Below, piece by piece: positions 8,261 through 16,225 of a stretch of DNA of 64,000 nt (position 1 is its first letter; each line of letters starts with the position of its first letter). The notes under the pieces are model-generated. The model did no database searches and was not told where the DNA came from. It saw only the letters and a program-made list of their open reading frames with translations. Position numbers and translations under genes: made by a program. This stretch comes from Hahellaceae bacterium (lineage in GTDB: Bacteria; Pseudomonadota; Gammaproteobacteria; Pseudomonadales; Oleiphilaceae), in NCBI GenBank assembly GCA_024234505.1, contig JACKOD010000004.1, positions 124,001 to 188,000 of the forward strand, read 5' to 3'.

Positions 8261-8566
8261 TTAGTCTTCTATCTCTTCTTTCAACAACGTGCCGGTTGTT
8301 GCGTCAAACAAATATTCGTGAACAACGCCGAACTTATCCACGATTTCAATTTCGTAAAGCAGGCGACCGCGCTTGTCTTTGAGTTCGACCTCAATCACTT
8401 TGCCTTTCTTGGATGCCGGAAGATTCTCAATAATGGTTTGCAGCGGCAGAATCTGACCAGACTCGACCAGTCGCTGAGCCTCTTTGTGATCAGATGCCAG
8501 GAGCTTTGATGACAAGAGCAGAATGACCGGTAATACCAGCGGATTGATCTTGTGTATTGCCTGCAT
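8261..8566 (-). CDS. PepSY-domain exported protein
   Basis: From ATG 8566 it is 101 residues. A GAGGTG ribosome-binding site lies six bases upstream, which argues against the frame start at 8581. A signal peptide (INPLVLPVILLLSSKLLAS) is followed by one PepSY domain, with the typical pattern VIEVELKDKRGRLLYEIEIV and a final TGTLLKEE. PepSY proteins of this size are periplasmic and often sit beside two-component systems and cytochrome genes, where they may modulate sensing or redox partners. It is the first gene of the regulator-kinase unit. Confidence 0.85.
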   Translation of the reverse strand: MQAIHKINPLVLPVILLLSSKLLASDHKEAQRLVESGQILPLQTIIENLPASKKGKVIEVELKDKRGRLLYEIEIVDKFGVVHEYLFDATTGTLLKEEIED

Positions 8567-8655
8567 CACGGCGCACCTCATGCTGATTTAACCCGGTTGT
8601 AGTGGCCCCATCCTTTATACTCTGATTGTAGCCGCTACCTGACGGGATCGCTGAT

Positions 8656-9240
8656 TCAGTCGTGCCAATAACCTACACCGGGAATGCTGACTTCATCTTC
8701 ATTGAAGCTGCCTTTGGCGGCGTTTTGGTGGCACGCGTTACATTGGCTAAAGCTACCGACTTTCGGGTTATCCACCACGAAGCGGCGCGGTATCTCATCA
8801 TGCTTGCGGATAAAGTAGGGAACACTGGTAATGCGGTCGACGATTTCACCCTCCGCCAGTGAACGAGTGATTTTTTGTGAGCGGCGGTAGTCGGACACCT
8901 CGGCTGCATTTTTTAGCAGGTAGCTGAGCAGTTCAGTGCGGGTGCTTTCTGCCAGTTCGGCATTCTCGCCAAAGTGGTTATCCAGCGTTTCCATCATGTT
9001 GCGCCAGGACGCCCCGGGTAAAAGGCCCGGCGGGTAAGCCATGTGGCAGCTTCCGCACTCTTGCTGGTACAGGTCGTTTGAAACCGGCGCGACACCGGGC
9101 CGCTTCAGGCTGGAAAGATCCCAAAACACACTGCGATCCCCATCCTCGTCACTCCAGGCCTGGTCGGAACTGAAAAACACAGCGGTTGTGGTGATCAGCA
9201 GCAGGGTGATTAAACTCAAGCTGACTGTAAATGTTTTCAT
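8656..9240 (-). CDS. Periplasmic dihaem cytochrome c
   Basis: This 194-residue protein has an N-terminal signal segment and two haem-c sites, CGSCH (62-66) and CNACH (167-171). It resembles the dihaem cytochrome c family found next to DUF1924 and cytochrome b561 genes (PF09626-like). The N-terminal pattern Y-Q-x-E-CGSCHMAYPP and the middle segment LADGE-like SLAEGEIVDRITSVPYF match that family as I know it. AAGGA precedes the ATG. It probably takes electrons from the membrane cytochrome b encoded upstream. Its final acceptor is unknown. Confidence 0.85.
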   Translation of the reverse strand: MKTFTVSLSLITLLLITTTAVFFSSDQAWSDEDGDRSVFWDLSSLKRPGVAPVSNDLYQQECGSCHMAYPPGLLPGASWRNMMETLDNHFGENAELAESTRTELLSYLLKNAAEVSDYRRSQKITRSLAEGEIVDRITSVPYFIRKHDEIPRRFVVDNPKVGSFSQCNACHQNAAKGSFNEDEVSIPGVGYWHD

Positions 9241-9306
9241 GGTGGGTTCCTTAATCTGCTTCGTTGTTTGTGATCTGCTTTTTGCGCATGAGCTCGTTGG
9301 AATGAT

Positions 9307-9747
9307 TTACTGACTCTGTAAAAAGACCAGCATGTCGCCCTTCTCCTGAGCGCTGCATTCTCGGCCAAAGGTCCATTTACAGTTCCGCAGAAGCCACTTT
9401 TCGATCTCGGCTTGTTTGCGCAAGCGCGTGGCGTTCGCCGATGGCGCCATGGGTTCAATGGCTTTTTTCGTCTTTACATGCTGACCCGGCTTTTTAAGGT
9501 CGGCGCCATGGCAGGTGGTGCAACTACGCAAAGCAAAAGACTCGGAATCTGCCACGCGACTTTCCCATAGGCGTTGTCCTCTGGCGCTGTCAAAGTTGCC
9601 TGCGCCTTGTTGTTGATAGTCCGTTAGCAACTGTTTAATAGCGGACTCGCCCGCAATGGCGGCGAAGGATGCCAGCGCCATTCCTCCAGACAGAATGACC
9701 AGTCTTAACACGGACAAATACGCTCGATTGCGTTTGTGTTGTTTCAT
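9307..9747 (-). CDS. DUF1924 monohaem cytochrome c
   Basis: From ATG 9747 this is 146 residues. GAGGAA lies upstream of this start, and the residues before it in the longer frame do not look like a signal peptide. A signal segment (LRLVILSGGMALASFAAIAG) precedes a single haem-c site CTTCH at 76-80, followed by GADL. A C-terminal NCKWTFGRECSAQEKGDMLVFL segment is typical of DUF1924. The protein is periplasmic and probably passes electrons between the cytochrome b and the dihaem cytochrome c encoded on either side. Confidence 0.87.
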   Translation of the reverse strand: MKQHKRNRAYLSVLRLVILSGGMALASFAAIAGESAIKQLLTDYQQQGAGNFDSARGQRLWESRVADSESFALRSCTTCHGADLKKPGQHVKTKKAIEPMAPSANATRLRKQAEIEKWLLRNCKWTFGRECSAQEKGDMLVFLQSQ

Positions 9748-9798
9748 GATGTCGTTCCTCAAACTACGCAGGATCTGCAAAAAGTGCCTTTCACATGC

Positions 9799-9846
9799 GA
9801 TTCGGTGACGTTTGTGTGATTCGGTGACGTTTGTGCAATTCGGTGA
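9799..9846 (+). repeat. 19-bp tandem repeat, about 2.5 copies
   Basis: The unit GATTCGGTGACGTTTGTGY occurs at 9799-9817 and 9818-9836 with one difference, followed by a partial third copy ending at 9846. It lies between the cytochrome b stop (9851) and the DUF1924 start (9747). The role is unknown. Two other intergenic tandem repeats with the same 19-bp period occur at 35837 and 53858. Confidence 0.85.
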
Positions 9847-9850
9847 AGCC

Positions 9851-10453
9851 TCAGGCATCATCGAGCTTTCGCTTGTTACCGCTGAACATAGCGCCGATCA
9901 GGTTTTCCCGATGGATCAGACTCTCAACGATCACGCCCGCTACGTGCACAAAGACAAGAAATAACGTGAAGTTGGCGAAGAACTCATGTACTTCCTCAAG
10001 CATTTCCGCCCAGAAATTTTCATGATTGATCACCCAGCTAGCCAGCGGCCCTTGACCTTCATCGACACCAAAAAGAACCACGCCTGAGACAGTGGTGGCG
10101 ATCAGGCTTAACATCAGCAAGATCACCATCGCCCCGCCGGCGGGATTGTGTCCGAGATAGCGTTTTGCTCTGAGCGCGAGGGTATCTTTCAGGAATATCA
10201 GGATATTTTTTGGTGAATAGACAAAGTCGGAGAATCGCGCGTGTCGCGTGCCAATCAACCCCCAGACAATGCGAATAACGAGCAACCCCAGCACGGTATA
10301 ACCTGCCCAGGAATGAATCGTGATGAAATCATCTTCCGTCAGGTAGGCCAAAAAGAACGCGCCGACCAAGAACCAGTGAAAAAGTCTTACTAACGGGTCC
10401 CACACCCGCACTTCATTATTGTGGGTCGTGTTCGCTGGTTTTTTCGTCATCAT
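9851..10453 (-). CDS. Cytochrome b561-type membrane subunit
   Basis: This is 200 residues with four hydrophobic segments (about 23-42, 50-66, 106-126 and 160-180). Histidines suited to bind two b haems are present: His26 in VRLFHWFL, one in TIHSWAGY, one in EVHEFFANF and one in FVFVHVAG. The opening VRVWDPLVRLFHW is diagnostic for the b561/hydrogenase-type cytochrome b family. AAGGA precedes the first ATG. As the first gene of the cytochrome group it probably links the quinone pool to the two periplasmic cytochromes c. Confidence 0.9.
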   Translation of the reverse strand: MMTKKPANTTHNNEVRVWDPLVRLFHWFLVGAFFLAYLTEDDFITIHSWAGYTVLGLLVIRIVWGLIGTRHARFSDFVYSPKNILIFLKDTLALRAKRYLGHNPAGGAMVILLMLSLIATTVSGVVLFGVDEGQGPLASWVINHENFWAEMLEEVHEFFANFTLFLVFVHVAGVIVESLIHRENLIGAMFSGNKRKLDDA

Positions 10454-10658
10454 GGCAGCATTCCTTATTTATCGGTGTGATCTATTGTTGTTGCCATGAC
10501 TTTACGAAATGAAACTTAAACGAACCTGAAAAACGCGGTTTGAAGGGATTTATTGGGGGAAAACGTGCGCAACCGCTTCACCCAAGACTCCGTGACAATT
10601 AGCTGATTGCAGTTAGACTGGTGAATGAAGTTTTTATTTTTCGAGCCAGGAATATGAT

Positions 10659-11048
10659 ATGACTGACGAGAGTTTGCCTGCTTGGTATCAGGATGCACTG
10701 AAAAGCTTTGTGAACAAGGAGGGCGTATTGCCGCCGCCGTGGATTTTTTCTGAAAACGCGCATCCCTCCAGTTTGCAGTGGCGAATGGGGGCAGGGGAAA
10801 CCTACATGATGGTGTTTTTCGAATGGTGGGCAAATTTTCCGACCGAGGCGCAGCGTATCGCCTATTTCCAAAAGTGGCCGCCACCTCCACGCTGGTATGC
10901 CTGGATGTCTGATTTCATCTGGGACTTGAAACCCTGGGAGGCCGGAGGGGAGTTTAACTATCAGCCTTACTTTGACCGCCTGAAAAATCTGGGTTTTCCC
11001 GATGGCGACCGCTATCAGGCCGATTTGGATGATGAGCAGTGGCGGTAG
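10659..11048 (+). CDS. Conserved hypothetical protein, tryptophan-rich
   Basis: This is 129 residues with no signal peptide or membrane segment. It is unusually rich in Trp, Pro and aromatics (WYQDALKSF, LPPPWIF, KWPPPPRWYAWMSDFIWDL). AGGA lies upstream of the ATG. I do not recognise a family with certainty. It is divergent from the cytochrome b gene and convergent with the Crp-like regulator. Its compact size and coherent composition argue that it is a real gene. Confidence 0.65.
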   Translation: MTDESLPAWYQDALKSFVNKEGVLPPPWIFSENAHPSSLQWRMGAGETYMMVFFEWWANFPTEAQRIAYFQKWPPPPRWYAWMSDFIWDLKPWEAGGEFNYQPYFDRLKNLGFPDGDRYQADLDDEQWR

Positions 11049-11067
11049 CTTCGTGATCCATGCCTAT

Positions 11068-11658
11068 CTATCTGAGCCGTTTACGAATACGGCTTAAGGC
11101 TACCGGTGTAATGCCAATGTAAGAGGCGACATATTGCAGCGGAATTTTATCGACCAGCGCGGGATGTTGGTCGATAAAATTCAGGTAGCGTTGCTCTGCG
11201 CTTAACTGCACAAAGGCGTTTTCCCGTTCCTCCTTGGCGATAAACAGGGCTTCCATCATATGAGCGTAGGTTTCCAGAAAGCCGGGGATCTGTTTCATTC
11301 GATCAAAGAATGATTGCCAGTGAAACTCCAGACAAAGACAATCTTCCAGTACTTCAATGTTGAACAGCGCCGGGGTTTGACGAATCATGGCGCGTGTCGA
11401 TCCGGCCATTCCGGGGCTTCGGGCAAAGGACTGGGTGAACTCTTTGCCGTCGGGTGAGAGGCTCACATACCGTGCCAGTCCGTTGGCCAGAAAAAACAGT
11501 TTGGGTGCCGGTGCCCCCTGCTGAATCAGTCTGGCCCCTTTAGGATAGTGCTTTAGCTCGGCATCGATACCGAGTTCGGCGAAGTTTCCAACCTTGAACA
11601 GACCGTAAGACTGGCTGAAATAGGTGAGAAATGCTTGTTCGACTTGCTGCCTATTCAT
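11068..11658 (-). CDS. Crp/Fnr-family transcriptional regulator
   Basis: This is 196 residues. It has an N-terminal cyclic-nucleotide-binding-like beta-roll (LKHYPKGARLIQQGAPAPKLFFLANGLARYV) and a short C-terminal helix-turn-helix (LQYVASYIGITPVALSRIRKRL). It lacks the cysteines of Fnr. It resembles the small Crp-like regulators that often control a neighbouring transporter. Its start overlaps the stop of the DMT transporter gene by four bases, so both are translated from one transcript. The ligand is unknown. Confidence 0.87.
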   Translation of the reverse strand: MNRQQVEQAFLTYFSQSYGLFKVGNFAELGIDAELKHYPKGARLIQQGAPAPKLFFLANGLARYVSLSPDGKEFTQSFARSPGMAGSTRAMIRQTPALFNIEVLEDCLCLEFHWQSFFDRMKQIPGFLETYAHMMEALFIAKEERENAFVQLSAEQRYLNFIDQHPALVDKIPLQYVASYIGITPVALSRIRKRLR

Positions 11659-12551
11659 CGGGTTTCCTGTTCAATTTGCCATGAATGCCAGGATATTAAA
11701 TAGAGTGCCAGAATTGTCAATGCGATACCGGGGAGTGCGATTGGCCATTGTCCCTCTGTTATTAAGCCTTGTGGCAGGGCAACCAGTGTCGGCACCAGAT
11801 AAGTGAATGCGAGCAGTCGGTTGGGGCCCACACGTTGTACCAGATATTGCTGCAGAAAAAAGGTAGCGAGTGTGGTGAAAAGTGTCAGGTATAGCAGTGC
11901 CTGCCAGAAGCCTTGTTGTTGCCACGCCACGGTTTCCAGCTCGCCGGCAAAGAGCAGGAGGGGAAGTAACATCAGGCTGCCTGTGAGCAGAATCAAAAAG
12001 GCTCCAATCCGGGCGGGTATCCGGGTGCCCCATTTTTTTACCAGCACGGCGTGCATTGCCATACACACACTGGCTAGCATAAATATTGAATCGCCGGATC
12101 GCCATTGCAAGGCGTCGATTTGGTGGGGGTGGCTGGCCAATAGTACCCAAAGCGCGCCTCCGGTGCCGATTAAAAAGCCCAGCAATTTTAGCCCTTCGAT
12201 GCGGCTGTTAAGCCAGAGATAACTCAGACCGACGCTGAATAGCGGAATCAGGGTGTAAATGACCGAAGTATTTAGCGCCGTGGTGGTTTTCAGGGCTTCG
12301 AACATGCCGATAAAGAACAGCACCAGAAAGGCGCTGATGCCACTATATTGCATGAGTAATCGGGCATGGAGATAGGATTTCAGTTGCTTGTAGACTAACG
12401 GCAGCATCAACAGGCTCGCGAGAATAAAACGCAAGCCGGTGCTGGCCACCGGACTCGCATACGGCAGCAGTGATTCGGACACTACAAAAGAGGAGGCGAG
12501 AAGGCTGATCCAGAGTAGCAACGTGAGGTGGTTTGAGAGGTTATCTTTCAT
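11655..12551 (-). CDS. EamA/DMT-family permease
   Basis: This is 298 residues with ten predicted membrane segments in two EamA halves, beginning LTLLLWISLLASSFVVSES and with a second half from about residue 150 (SIFMLASVCMAMHAVLVKKW). Such permeases export amino acids or other metabolites; the substrate cannot be inferred. It is co-transcribed with the Crp-like regulator that overlaps its 3' end. This resembles known regulator-exporter pairs. Confidence 0.88.
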   Translation of the reverse strand: MKDNLSNHLTLLLWISLLASSFVVSESLLPYASPVASTGLRFILASLLMLPLVYKQLKSYLHARLLMQYSGISAFLVLFFIGMFEALKTTTALNTSVIYTLIPLFSVGLSYLWLNSRIEGLKLLGFLIGTGGALWVLLASHPHQIDALQWRSGDSIFMLASVCMAMHAVLVKKWGTRIPARIGAFLILLTGSLMLLPLLLFAGELETVAWQQQGFWQALLYLTLFTTLATFFLQQYLVQRVGPNRLLAFTYLVPTLVALPQGLITEGQWPIALPGIALTILALYLISWHSWQIEQETR

Positions 12552-12587
12552 GTGTGATCACCTTAGAACTACGAACGGAGGCACGGG

Positions 12588-13397
12588 TCAGCCTTGCACC
12601 ACGAATTTGTGATACAAAAACTCCGATACAGCACGATCTACCGGTAACTCAAACCATTGCGTCAGCTTTTGGTGGAGCTCTTCGATATGCTGGATTTTTG
12701 AGATTTGGGTCTCGCCTTTTTCTATATGATAAAAATCGCCGTTGCGGAGTGAGTAAATCTTGTTTTGGAGTTTTCGGCTTACCACCAGGTTATTGACGAA
12801 ACCGGCCGTGGGGAATTTATGCGAGTAGAAATGGCCAGCAAGGCAATCCGCTTCGTTATAGTGGTTGAGATCGAAGCGATAGAGCGTGAAATAGGCGCTG
12901 TCTTTCCATATCTGAAAGCCAATATCACCCTTGGCGAGTTCGACCATGCGAAAGCGTTCATCTTCCTGCTCCTGTTCTAATCCCGGCACCAGCTTGAGGG
13001 GCAGGCGTGCGCCAAAATGACCAAAACCGGCATCCACAATGTAGCTTTCGCCATCCAGCGTGACCAGCGTAATTCGGTGCGTTCGGGGAACCTCATCCTC
13101 CTTGTTGTAAACCACCCGAGCCATCAGAATCCGCGCTTCATAGCCGAGGGTGGTGAGCACATCGAAAACCAGCTTATTGTGTTCGAAGCAGTAACCACCG
13201 CGTTTTTCCACAACAATTTTTCGATAAACCGAGGCGCTATCTAGGGGAATCTCCTGAGACAGCACCACCGCCAGGCTGTTGAAGCTAAAGCGCGCAATGT
13301 GTCTGCATTGCAACTGCCTGAGGAGTTCAGGCTTATCCATTGTGGCATCCAATCCCAGTTCGGCGAGATAACCTTGAGTGATTTCTGTTAGCGTCAT
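12588..13397 (-). CDS. nat: Arylamine N-acetyltransferase
   Basis: This is 269 residues, the usual NAT length. The catalytic triad is visible: Cys70 in KRGGYCFEHN, His107 in RTHRITLV and Asp122 in VDAGFG. These enzymes move an acetyl group from acetyl-CoA to arylamines, hydrazines or related amines in the cytoplasm. AAAGGAG lies eight bases before the ATG. A MerR-type regulator gene lies 93 bases upstream on the same strand, so shared transcription is possible. Confidence 0.93.
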   Translation of the reverse strand: MTLTEITQGYLAELGLDATMDKPELLRQLQCRHIARFSFNSLAVVLSQEIPLDSASVYRKIVVEKRGGYCFEHNKLVFDVLTTLGYEARILMARVVYNKEDEVPRTHRITLVTLDGESYIVDAGFGHFGARLPLKLVPGLEQEQEDERFRMVELAKGDIGFQIWKDSAYFTLYRFDLNHYNEADCLAGHFYSHKFPTAGFVNNLVVSRKLQNKIYSLRNGDFYHIEKGETQISKIQHIEELHQKLTQWFELPVDRAVSEFLYHKFVVQG

Positions 13398-13490
13398 TGC
13401 AGAAACTCCTTTGATTGATTGTTGACGCTAGCTTACCTTGTCAGTGAGGGGAAATAATTAACCCGGGTTTAGTGGCGTAACGGCCATGGC

Positions 13491-13898
13491 TTAACCCGTT
13501 TTGGGCATTTTCGCCTGCAATTTCTCCGGTATCACTTGCCCATGTTCGCAAGCGCTCTGCAATAATCTCAGCTGTTCGGATTTCAGTAATTTTTCGAGCT
13601 TTTTAAGCTGACGAATCCGGTCGGCGACTTCTTCCAGTTTTTGTTCCAGCAACTCTGCCCCTTTGGCACAACTTAGGCCAGACTCGCGCCGCATGACCAG
13701 AAAGTCGTGAATTTCCTGCAACTGAAAGCCCATTTCCTGGCATTGGCGAATAAGCAAAAGCTCCTGCACGGTTTGCTGATCGTAATCGCGATAGTTGCTG
13801 GCGGTGCGCCGGGGTGGTTTGATCAGGCCGCTGCTTTCATAAAATCGCAAGGTGTGACGGCTATAGCCGGTGACTTTTTCGACTTCCGAAATTCGCAT
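13491..13898 (-). CDS. MerR-family transcriptional regulator
   Basis: This is 135 residues with the MerR winged-helix N-terminus (MRISEVEKVTGYSRHTLRFYE), followed by a coiled-coil dimerisation helix (about 75-120). The metal-binding cysteine pair of CueR-type proteins is not present; Cys52, Cys77 and Cys116 occur but not in that pattern. It is divergent from the SDR gene at 13974. The intergenic DNA holds a promoter with a long spacer, as MerR proteins use, so the SDR gene is the probable target. Confidence 0.88.
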   Translation of the reverse strand: MRISEVEKVTGYSRHTLRFYESSGLIKPPRRTASNYRDYDQQTVQELLLIRQCQEMGFQLQEIHDFLVMRRESGLSCAKGAELLEQKLEEVADRIRQLKKLEKLLKSEQLRLLQSACEHGQVIPEKLQAKMPKTG

Positions 13899-13907
13899 AA
13901 TTCCCTC

Positions 13908-13939
13908 TTGACTGTAGAGCTGACTCGATACTTTACACT
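13908..13939 (+). promoter_or_regulatory. Candidate MerR-type promoter of the SDR gene
   Basis: TTGACT at 13908-13913 and TACACT at 13934-13939 could be -35 and -10 boxes separated by 20 bases. Overlong 19-20 base spacers are characteristic of promoters untwisted by MerR activators. The MerR-family gene is divergent and adjacent. A clean dyad in the spacer is not obvious, so confidence is moderate. Confidence 0.38.
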
Positions 13940-13973
13940 GTTTTTCACCATTTCACAGTAAAGGAGTTTAGGC

Positions 13974-15056
13974 ATGGCACGCATTCTGGTGACGGGAGCA
14001 AGTGGTTACATTGGCAGTTGGTTGGTGGCACATTTGAGTGGCGAGGGACACGAGCTGGATTTATTGCTGCGTGACGAAGGTAAGATCAATCGTATTCGTC
14101 AGCAATGTCGTGAGCGGGGCGGTAACCCGGATAAATTGCATGCACTGAAAGGGGATCTGTCATTGCCGGATCTGGGCCTGAAAGCCCGCCAAGGAGAGTC
14201 GCGCACCTGGGATGTGATCATTCATTCCGGTGCGTTGTTTGGCTGGGGGCTGGATTATCAACAGGCTTATGCCAGCAATGTGCAGGGCAGTCTGGCGATG
14301 GTAAAACTGGCGGCCAGACACGAAGCCCGTCTGATCTGGCTGGGTGGCTTTATGTTGCTTAACCCGGTTCATCTGGCAGAACTCAAACTGGATGAATGTG
14401 TCGCGCAGGACGATTATGCCTCGATTTACCGCAAAGTCGGCGTGTATGAGGCTAGTAAAATCGAAGCGCATTTCCGCTCTCGCCTGCTCGCCGAACGCTT
14501 GAAGGTAAACTTTAATGTGATCCACCCCGCTACGGTGTGCGGCCACAGTGTGACTGGTGAGGTGGACTCGCATCAGGCGTTGTTCGAACTTTGCACGAAT
14601 CTTATTCAGGGCAAGCTGTCGGCCATCCCCGGTAATGCCAGCCATCAGCTGCCGCTGGTAAGTATTGATAGTGTCTGTAAGGTCGTGGCAGAAGTGGTGC
14701 GTCAGCCGTTGCCCAGCGGAACCGATCTGCTGGTGGCGCATCCCGACAGTTTGAGTCTGGCCGATAACATCCGCGTGTTGGGTGCTGCCATGCAGGTGCC
14801 GGCCCCGACGCGGTTTGCGCCACTGTTTTTGCTCAAGCTGCTGTTGCGTATTCCTGGTTTGGAAAAGCTATTTCGTACCAGTCGCGAAAGTCTGGCGTTT
14901 ATTCGTGCAGAAAAGCCCGACTACCGTGAATTTCAGGCGTTTGTTGCCAGCCGGAATATCGCTTTGCCAGAGTTGAAAAGCAATTTGGCGCAGATGGCGC
15001 GGTATATTGCTGATCAGCAGCCAGCGAATTTGGTACCGTTGGCCCCCTCTCCCTAA
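13974..15056 (+). CDS. NAD(P)-dependent epimerase/dehydratase-family SDR
   Basis: This is 360 residues. The N-terminal Rossmann motif VTGASGYIGSWL (GxxGxxG) and a later YEASK, equivalent to the YxxxK catalytic pair, mark an extended short-chain dehydrogenase. The substrate is unknown; sugar nucleotide or 3-beta-hydroxysteroid-like and flavonoid-reductase-like members are possible. AAGGAG precedes the ATG. The last four sense codons and the stop lie inside the first unit of the repeat array that starts at 15043, so the original C-terminus may have been altered. A divergent MerR gene probably regulates it. Confidence 0.85.
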   Translation: MARILVTGASGYIGSWLVAHLSGEGHELDLLLRDEGKINRIRQQCRERGGNPDKLHALKGDLSLPDLGLKARQGESRTWDVIIHSGALFGWGLDYQQAYASNVQGSLAMVKLAARHEARLIWLGGFMLLNPVHLAELKLDECVAQDDYASIYRKVGVYEASKIEAHFRSRLLAERLKVNFNVIHPATVCGHSVTGEVDSHQALFELCTNLIQGKLSAIPGNASHQLPLVSIDSVCKVVAEVVRQPLPSGTDLLVAHPDSLSLADNIRVLGAAMQVPAPTRFAPLFLLKLLLRIPGLEKLFRTSRESLAFIRAEKPDYREFQAFVASRNIALPELKSNLAQMARYIADQQPANLVPLAPSP

Positions 15057-16220
15057 CCCTCTCCCCGAGGGGAGAGGGAATGGTTCGACATGGGGCCCAT
15101 CACCGGGGGAACAGCAGCGCGTATCTAACTCCCCTCTCCCAATTTGGGAGAGGGGCGGGGGGAGTGGGTGTTGGGCGTTGCAGTGGCTTCGCGATGCCCC
15201 CTCTCCCTAACCCTCTCCCCGAGGGGAGAGGGAATGGTTCGACATGGGGCCCATCACCGGGGGAACAGCAGGGCGTTTCTAGCTCCCCTCTCCCAATTTG
15301 GGAGAGGGGCTGGGGGAGAGGGCATTGGGTGATGCAGTGGCTTGGCGATGCCCCTCTCCTAACCCTCTCCCCGAGGGGAGAGGGAATGGTTCGACATGGG
15401 GCCCATCACTGGGGAACAGCAGAGCGTATCTAACTCCCCTCTCCCAATTTGGGAGAGGGGCCGGGGAGAGGGCATTGGGCGTTGCAGTGGCTGCGCGATG
15501 CCCCTCTCCCTAGCCCTCTCCCCGAGGGGAGAGGGAATGGTTCGGCATGGGGCCCATCACCGGGGAAATAGCAGAGCGTATCTAACGCCCCTCTCCCAAT
15601 TTGGGAGAGGGGCTGGGGGAGAGGTGTTGGGCGTTGCAGTGGCTGCGCGATGCCCCTCTCCCTAGCCCTCTCCCCGAGGGGAGAGGGAATGGCCTGGTAT
15701 GGCGCCCATCACCGGGGAAATAGCAGGGCGTTTTAGCTCCCCTCTCCCAATTTGGGAGAGGGGCCGAGAGGGTGTTGGGCGTTGCAGTGGTTGCGCGATG
15801 CCCCCTCTCCTAACCCTCTCCCCGAGGGGGAGAGGGAATGGCTCGGCATGGGGCCCATCACCGAGGGAACAGCAGAGCGTATCTAACGCCCCTCTCCCAA
15901 TTTGGGAGAGGGGCTGGGGGAGAGGGTGTTGGGCGTTGCAGTGGCTGCGCGATGCCCCCTCTCCCTAACCCTCTCCCCGAGGGGAGAGGGAATGGTTCGG
16001 CATGGCGCCCATCACCGGGGAAATAGCCGGGCGTATCTAACTCCCCTCTCCCAATTTGGGAGAGGGGCCGGGGGAGAGGGTGTTGGGCGTTGCAGTGGCG
16101 GCGCGATACCCCCTCTCCCTAACCCTCTCTCCGAGGGGAGAGGGTATGGTTCGGCATGGGGCCCATCACCGGGGGAACAGCAGAGCGTTTCTAACTCCCC
16201 TCTCCCAATTTGGGAGAGGG
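15043..16220. repeat. Eight tandem ~152-bp units built from CCCTCTCCC palindromes
   Basis: The landmark CCCTCTCCCTA recurs with spacings of about 154, 152, 151, 152, 148, 155 and 154 bases; the eighth unit is cut short. Each unit has two hairpins: a 9-bp stem CCTCTCCCC/GGGGAGAGG with a 2-base loop, and an 11-bp stem CCCCTCTCCCA/TGGGAGAGGGG with a 3-base loop. They are separated by about 50 bases of conserved spacer and followed by a conserved tail of about 40 bases. Long reading frames across the array (repeated SLTLSPRGEG-like peptides) are an artefact of the repeats and not genes. The array fills the gap between two convergent genes. Confidence 0.95.
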
Positions 16221-16225
16221 AACGC

